In this document: piece after piece, positions 58,466 through 64,000 of the stretch
Numbering within the stretch: the stretch's first letter is position 1
How the letters are laid out: every line of letters starts with the position of its first letter
Assembly: GCA_025331565.1 (NCBI GenBank)
Contig: JAFREQ010000181.1
Location: forward strand, 310,001-374,000
Origin: Holacanthus passer
Taxonomy: Eukaryota > Chordata > Actinopteri > Pomacanthidae
DNA: 64,000 nucleotides
Reading direction: 5' to 3'
The notes under the pieces: generated by a model
Databases searched by the model: none
Seen by the model: only the letters and a program-made list of their open reading frames with translations
What the model was told of the DNA's origin: nothing
Program-made: the position numbers and the translations under genes

Positions 58466-61335
58466 TCCACATAATGCCTCAATGTTATTAGGGAAAAAAA
58501 CATTACAGCTTTCCTGGGTATTAAAATGACACAAAAAGACAAAAAAATGAAACAAGTGGATAAACAGATTAAGATAAAGGGAAAAAGCTTTAAACCCTTA
58601 AATGACGTACCCGAACGGAGAAAACAAGTGGAGCAGCAGGAAGATCAGCCATTCTGCAGATTAAAGTCTCTCCAGGTGGGATTAAATTTTGAAGCGCCTT
58701 GTTCTATGAATGTTTTCCTGCCTGTACTGCCATGTCAGAGGACTTTACCAATTCCACATACCTACTTTGTCCTTCTCATTATAATCTGCAGAGCTGTGCA
58801 TCTTAAATCCAATGCTGTATTTTTTAATTTGTCTTCCTAGAGAAACATAAATGTATGCAGACGTCCCTGTCCATATATAGTACTTTAGTGTGCTTTTTGT
58901 CAGGGACAGTTTTCCCTGGGCCCATCAGTTCCAACTGCGATAAATCCTAATGCTACAGCATACAGTTATAAGAATGCACGCAAGCAGGATCAAACTGTGC
59001 TAACAGGCACCTGTAGCACAGTCGTATGGCCAAAGGAGGGTGAAAGTGGAGCTGACAGAGGCTTCAGACACAGACCAGAGTTGTGTACTAATAAAATGTA
59101 CAGTTTATATAGACTGTCAGGGAATGCAAAAAAAACATGCACATGTAATTCAATCTATATAACTGTATACTGCTTTGGCTAGAGCAACAGTTGACCAACC
59201 TTTGCTGCTACATCTGGTGAATTTTGTTTTTAATTAAAATGAGATTATATCAAAATGGGATTTGGATATGCAAAGCTGACTGAGCTTGGTTGACATATGT
59301 ATTGTTGAACTAATATGACTGAAACTGAACTGGCACTAGTATCCTATAATGATAAGCTATAGGAAGACATTAACCTTCACATGATGCCTTGCAAGGACAA
59401 CATGTGTTGCTCAAGCTGTTCCAAAGAGCAGTTATACCATAAAAGAGACTCAGAGGTGAATTGTTTGGACTTCATTTATAATCATTTCTTTCACTATGTG
59501 CAGAAAAAATACTATACAGCCAGAAGATAGACTTTATATTTATTTGTGGATCTTTTTATTTATCAGATAATTTTTATGTATCAGTACACAAAAAACAAAA
59601 ACAAACAAAAAACAAAAACATAACTTACATACTATTTAAATTTGCAAAATAAGAATGAATGTGCACACCAGTGAATGAAAATTAAACTTTGATGAAAAGG
59701 TGTAAAATGTTACTGGGTTGAAGTAAACCATAGTTCAAGTAGAAGTTACAGTACATTCACCTTTAATTTTAATGTGATCCCATCCACATAATTAATGGAT
59801 TAGTTTGCCATTGTCAGGTTAAGGCTAGATTAATGTTTGACCATAAAAACAATCTGTAATCTGTTCACCCAGTATGGATGTGAGCAACTGTGAACCCATT
59901 TCATTTCAAATATGATGTGTTGCAGTTCAGAGACAACCAATAATAAATGTCCAAAAGCTGTACTTGGGCTACACTACACACTTAATGTTGTATTGCTGTT
60001 TTCTTAGACATATAGACAGATGAAAACACGGGGGAAACATTAAACAAAGCAGCGGGATGGATGGAAACACTGCAGGAAATCAGTGTCAGTGGTAGCATTC
60101 CATAAAACTCACTCATCCAGAGAGTTCAAAGAAGGTAAGAAAAACATTACTCTGATGAGAGCAGCATTTCCAAGCTGTGCTATTGAGAACTATGAATGGC
60201 TCTATTGTCAAACTCCAATGATGATGACATAAATACAGCTTCTGTCTGGTCGAGACAATACAAATGTCTTGTTTATCTGGTTAGTAGGAAGCAGAAAGCA
60301 TCCGCCACATCCATCTGGGCTAAGTTCAGCTGTTGTGGCTTCATCTCCTGGAGGGAATTTTATGTTTTCAAGGTTCATTTAATACAAAATAACACTCCCT
60401 CTCAACGAGAAATCGGCCGATGTGAACACAAAGTCAGACTGAATAATGAAATGATACAGAGGCAGGCTAGTCAAATCAATAGATTTGTAATCTTGTTTAC
60501 CCATTTTTAATGGCTACCTGCATTTTCACATTTACTTGTGACCTTTGATCACTTTCATGAAATAAAAAAACAAATAAACAAACATACTGTATATATTGCT
60601 CAAAGCAAAGTATCGAAAAAGTGATCATTATCAGTACTGACTCTCTGGTATTGTCCCACAAAATACATATAGTGACAGAGAGTGGTGATGACTTTATACC
60701 TTAATCATTTCTGGCAACAGTAGATCTTTGTACAGGGATGGATTGTGTCAAAAAACGAACAATTACATATGTCATGTTCCTTCAGCATGACTGTCAGAAA
60801 AAGGCAAAACTGCAGTCCCTTCAAAAATGGATGTAATTGCTCAATCTGTTGCAGAAGAGTTTATGCTGAATAGGTCATGCCCACATGAATACAGCAAGGA
60901 ATCCAGAAAGAAAGGACCAAGGGCACAAAATTCATGCTGGGCACCAAAGTCTGATGATCTGTGCTTAGCCTCCTGAATGTAATGCTAGTTGCTAGAAAAT
61001 TTAAGATGCAAACAAAATGTCTTTGGAGGAAAATAGGCACAAGAGACAAATTTAGAGAATTACTGACGAGATGGCATTAAATTCAAGATGGGATAAGATG
61101 GCAACAGGATTCACTGATTGCTGCTGAATGAGGCTTCACACAGATACAAACGATTCTGAGAGATTTAATTTAGTCAACAGATGTACAGAAACACAGAGAT
61201 TTCACCCAGATTTGTCACATTCAATAACTGGACTTTCATTAAACCATAAGAACCCAGACCCATTTCATAACTTTCTGGAAAATCATGGGGGAGATACCAC
61301 AGACCAAGTGGATTACATAGAACACATTTCTGATG
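58462..61335. other. gene-free stretch
   Basis: No gene recognised. A-rich runs with C spacers lie at 59585-59619 and 60562-60580. The 104-codon frames at 58526-58840 and 60196-60510 show no motif I know. Confidence 0.7.
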
Positions 61336-61450
61336 TTTTTTTTTTTTTTTAAACAAACTATTTATATTATAATTTATAATATTTTATATATCATATTTAT
61401 ATTTTATATATTATTTTTTGTTAATTGTATGTATATTCATTGTTTTATAT
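61336..61450. repeat. poly-T run and AT-only island
   Basis: Fifteen Ts (61336-61350) precede about 100 bp made almost only of A and T with TTTATATTATA words. It is a low-complexity region likely to melt easily. Confidence 0.9.
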
Positions 61451-62669
61451 TAATTCGTTCAAGAAATATGGTCAGAACAGGTTAGATGTAATACAGGACA
61501 TATTAAAGCATTGGAACTGTTAAATGGGTTTTAAATGATCTTTAGTATCAAAAAACAAACTTTTTGAAATTAGCTACTTCCTTCACTTTTGCTACAGGTC
61601 ACACCACCATTCTTGGGGAAGTCATGTCACACCACCACCACACCAGGATGCTTAGTATATGTCGCTTAGGGACTTAATGACTTAAGATCAAGCATAAAGC
61701 TATATAAAGAAGAGTGTAGGGCATTCAAAGTGTTTGTTACACCCGTGTCACCATGAGTTCTTATGGGTTAAGGGAGTAACCTGGCTGGTACTAGCCGTAC
61801 TCTTGGTCTGGTATGAATGACATGAGCCTGCGACAGCCTATGATTTAAACTCCATGGCATCAAAAATAAACTAAAAAATGTATCCATAATGCTGTGTGAC
61901 GTCTGTGTCCAAATCTGAAATTAAAATGCATCTATGCTGCCCACTAGGAAATAGAATCCCTTAACCTCTTTAACCCTGCCCAAACCACCCATAGGTCCAT
62001 CCTCATAAATGCATGTTATGCTGTCTTGCCGAGCAGAACTAATTTCAAATTCTAGTCATGAGTTTTTATAAATGCCAATGTGTCAGACTGAATTTTGGAC
62101 TGTGTATAAAATGATACAAAATATATTTAGAATTTTTACTTTTCATACACTGTAATGGAGCATGAAAATTGAGACTTGGGCTTGAATATTGGAAGTATCA
62201 TATACAATATCTTTAATGAAGCAGGCAGATTTAGAAATACAGCAGTGATTCTCAATGGGACCCAGGTCCATGCAGTATTATCCAGACTGCAAATGTTATC
62301 ATTGTGGCCGACTACACCAACCACTCTCTATCAGTGAAAACCTTGCTTCCTTTCCCAGCCATATACAGTACCTCTTAAATGCTGGTTTCCCTGGTATGCC
62401 AGCCAGAAAAACAAAATTAGGAAATGATTAGATGTGAGAAACACCCTCTGACTGCAGCAGATATATATGTCGCAGCATATTCCATGTTGATATGTCATCC
62501 AATTCTCATGTAAGCATTGTTTGTTGGGCATGAAATCATTTGATGTTGAATAAAGGCAGTCACTACGGGCAGAAATATGTATCACTAGACATGGAATTTG
62601 AGTTATTCATATTTTAATTTGAATTGCTCAACTTGAATAATTGTATTAAAAAACTGAATTTGAAATCTA
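61451..62669. other. gene-free stretch
   Basis: No gene or named repeat recognised. Confidence 0.7.
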
Positions 62670-63181
62670 CAACCCCAGTTCCAAGAAAGTGGGAATGCTG
62701 TGTAAAAAGCAAATATGCAATCATCTACAAACAAACCATGTTTATTGACAGTGGTTTTACAAAGTGTTCCTGAGTCCACGTATTAATCTCCTTTCTACAA
62801 TCCTGTGTTTGACAAAGTGGTGAACCTCTCTCCATCTTTGCTTGTGAACGACTGAGTCTTTCCAGGATGAACCTTTCATACCCAATCATGATACTATCAC
62901 CTGTTACCAATGAACCTGTTTACCTGTGGACTGATCCAAACAGGTGTTTTTGGATCAGTCCACAACTTTCACAGTCTTTGGTTTGAAATGTGTTGCTGGC
63001 ATCAAATTCAGAAAAAGCAGATATTTACAAAAATCAATGAAATTCATGAGGTAAAACATTGTATATATTATGTTTGTATTGTTTTCAATTGAATATATGT
63101 CAAATAGGATTAGCAAATCGGCACATTTCTGTTTTATTTGTGTCTTACACAACGTCACAACTGTTTTTTGGCTTGGGGTTG
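62670..63181 (-). mobile_element. Tc1-derived non-autonomous element, copy 3 (both ends present)
   Basis: A 512-bp unit starts CAACCCCAGTTCCAAGAAAG after TA (62668-62669) and ends CTTGGGGTTG before TA (63182-63183). The ends are imperfect inverted repeats: CAACCCCA, a variable stretch, then GTTGTGTAA versus GCTGTGTAA. TA duplication and this end type fit the Tc1/mariner superfamily. The minus strand keeps about 60 codons (62725-62910) with GYERFILERLSRS, CRKEINTWTQEHFVKPLSIN, which resembles the second DNA-binding helix region of Tc1 transposases. The catalytic part is absent, so it is an internal-deletion derivative that must have moved in trans. Copies 1 and 2 are at 30135 and 42269. Confidence 0.88.
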
Positions 63182-63340
63182 TATCTGTATGAAACTTACT
63201 GTGTTCAGGTTTTGTAGATATTCAGTTTGGGTATTCATACTGCATCATACTGAGGTGTTTCTAATAATTTGCCCTCATACATTATGCAAATTGAGTGGAC
63301 TGTTTGCTATAGAACATGTCCAGCTAATGCTGGATATGAG
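63182..63340. other. short spacer between two DNA elements
   Basis: Contains nothing recognisable. Its last 8 bp (GATATGAG, 63333-63340) form the left target-site copy of the hAT-type element. Confidence 0.7.
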
Positions 63341-63464
63341 CAGGGGTTAAAGTGGGCCGGAGTCCTCCGGCCACCTTAGTAAAAATAAAATGTCATTTTC
63401 CCTACTGCGCTGCGACACCGAATTTTAGGGCTCCCCCACCTGTCAAATCCCACTTTAACCACTG
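63341..63464. mobile_element. hAT-type miniature element (MITE), 124 bp
   Basis: Left end CAGGGGTTAAAGTGGG (63341-63356) and right end CCCACTTTAACCACTG (63449-63464) are 16-bp terminal inverted repeats with one mismatch, starting CAGNGG as hAT ends do. They are flanked by GATATGAG (63333-63340) and GATATAAG (63465-63472), an 8-bp target duplication with one mismatch, the hAT signature length. The interior is GC-richer than its surroundings and non-coding. Confidence 0.88.
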
Positions 63465-64000
63465 GATATAAGTAAGAGTAAAGTTACAGTACCTGACAAA
63501 TGATGGAAAGGTTTGAGGTTACATTGTGAAGAACAGTGAAGCACAGATGGTGGCTGAGGAGCCAGTGGAGAGAAGGTCTTTTGCTCAGGGTCTATAAGCA
63601 TCACAGCAAACTAACAAGCTATGCAAATACACTTCAGGGTTCTAATGTTAGCAAACTGAAGTTACCAGCTTAGTCATTTTGGAGGCCTTAACTACATCTC
63701 ATGGTCTTCATCAGCGAATCAGAGTTTTCTCACATGTATGGAAATATTAAAAGTCAGTCATGTGATAACAGGTGGTCACATATGTACTATATATACATAT
63801 AATCAAAAATGTAATGTGCATTCAATAGTAGGTAACATCATCCAATCAGTTTCAGTGTAAATTACTTAAGTGCATTGCATGCTTCTAGTCAATACATACC
63901 TTCATGTACTCCTACATGAATGCAAGTATGATGTCAATTATGTTTTTGATAATGTTGTCAACACGTCAGTTGTGTTGTAAAGCCTCCTATATCAAGCTGA
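63465..64000. other. gene-free stretch to window end
   Basis: No gene or named repeat recognised. Confidence 0.7.

Noticed and set aside
1..64000. tRNA, rRNA, CRISPR arrays, bacterial operons
   Set aside because: No tRNA box pairs, no regularly spaced direct repeats with unique spacers, and base composition and repeats are those of a vertebrate nuclear genome.

Overview
The window reads as nuclear DNA of a ray-finned fish. The evidence is its repeats: a Poseidon/Neptune-type Penelope-like retroelement, a Rex3-like RTE LINE end, Tc1, IS630-like and Harbinger DNA-transposon relics, an hAT miniature element, several dispersed sequence families that I know only from teleost (mainly percomorph) assemblies, and many CA/GT, GA and ATCC microsatellites. 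The sequence is AT-rich, and both strands are closed by stops almost everywhere. The longest open frames are repeats, microsatellites or antisense shadows. I recognise no host protein-coding gene, tRNA or rRNA, so the window is best described as an intergenic or long-intronic teleost stretch.

Layout. 0-9 kb: gene-free sequence, then a dead Penelope-like element on the minus strand (3673-4805) and a facing pair of TG and CA arrays (5.75-5.94 kb). 8.8-15.4 kb: a repeat-dense stretch with two teleost families present in two or more copies each, plus a LINE tail. 17-21.2 kb: a small repeat fragment, a degenerate 34-bp minisatellite (19320-19515) and a CpG-bearing 18-bp perfect palindrome (20801-20818). 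22.5-29.7 kb: two CA arrays ending in the same 27-bp sequence, a Rex3-like 3' end and more LINE/SINE fragments. 30-34 kb: three DNA-transposon relics close together: a Tc1 derivative, an IS630-like transposase on the minus strand and a Harbinger-like transposase fragment on the plus strand. 35-49 kb: microsatellites, a second Tc1 copy, a 12-bp perfect hairpin and a suspected MITE. 49.5-57 kb: one unassigned exon-like ORF, a second IS630-like relic on the plus strand, a palindromic TGACAG site and three LINE tails. 57-64 kb: facing CT and GA tracts, an AT-rich island, a full-length Tc1 derivative with both ends, and a 124-bp hAT-type miniature element with an 8-bp target duplication.

Nothing here works together as a pathway or operon; the content is a fossil record of several transposon classes. 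Host functions can be proposed only weakly: two minus-strand exon candidates (38659-38817 with a signal-peptide-like start, and 49523-49848 behind a good splice acceptor) and three short palindromes or hairpins that could be protein-binding or RNA-structural sites. Repeat names rest on remembered family patterns, not on a search, and boundaries are approximate unless terminal repeats are stated.
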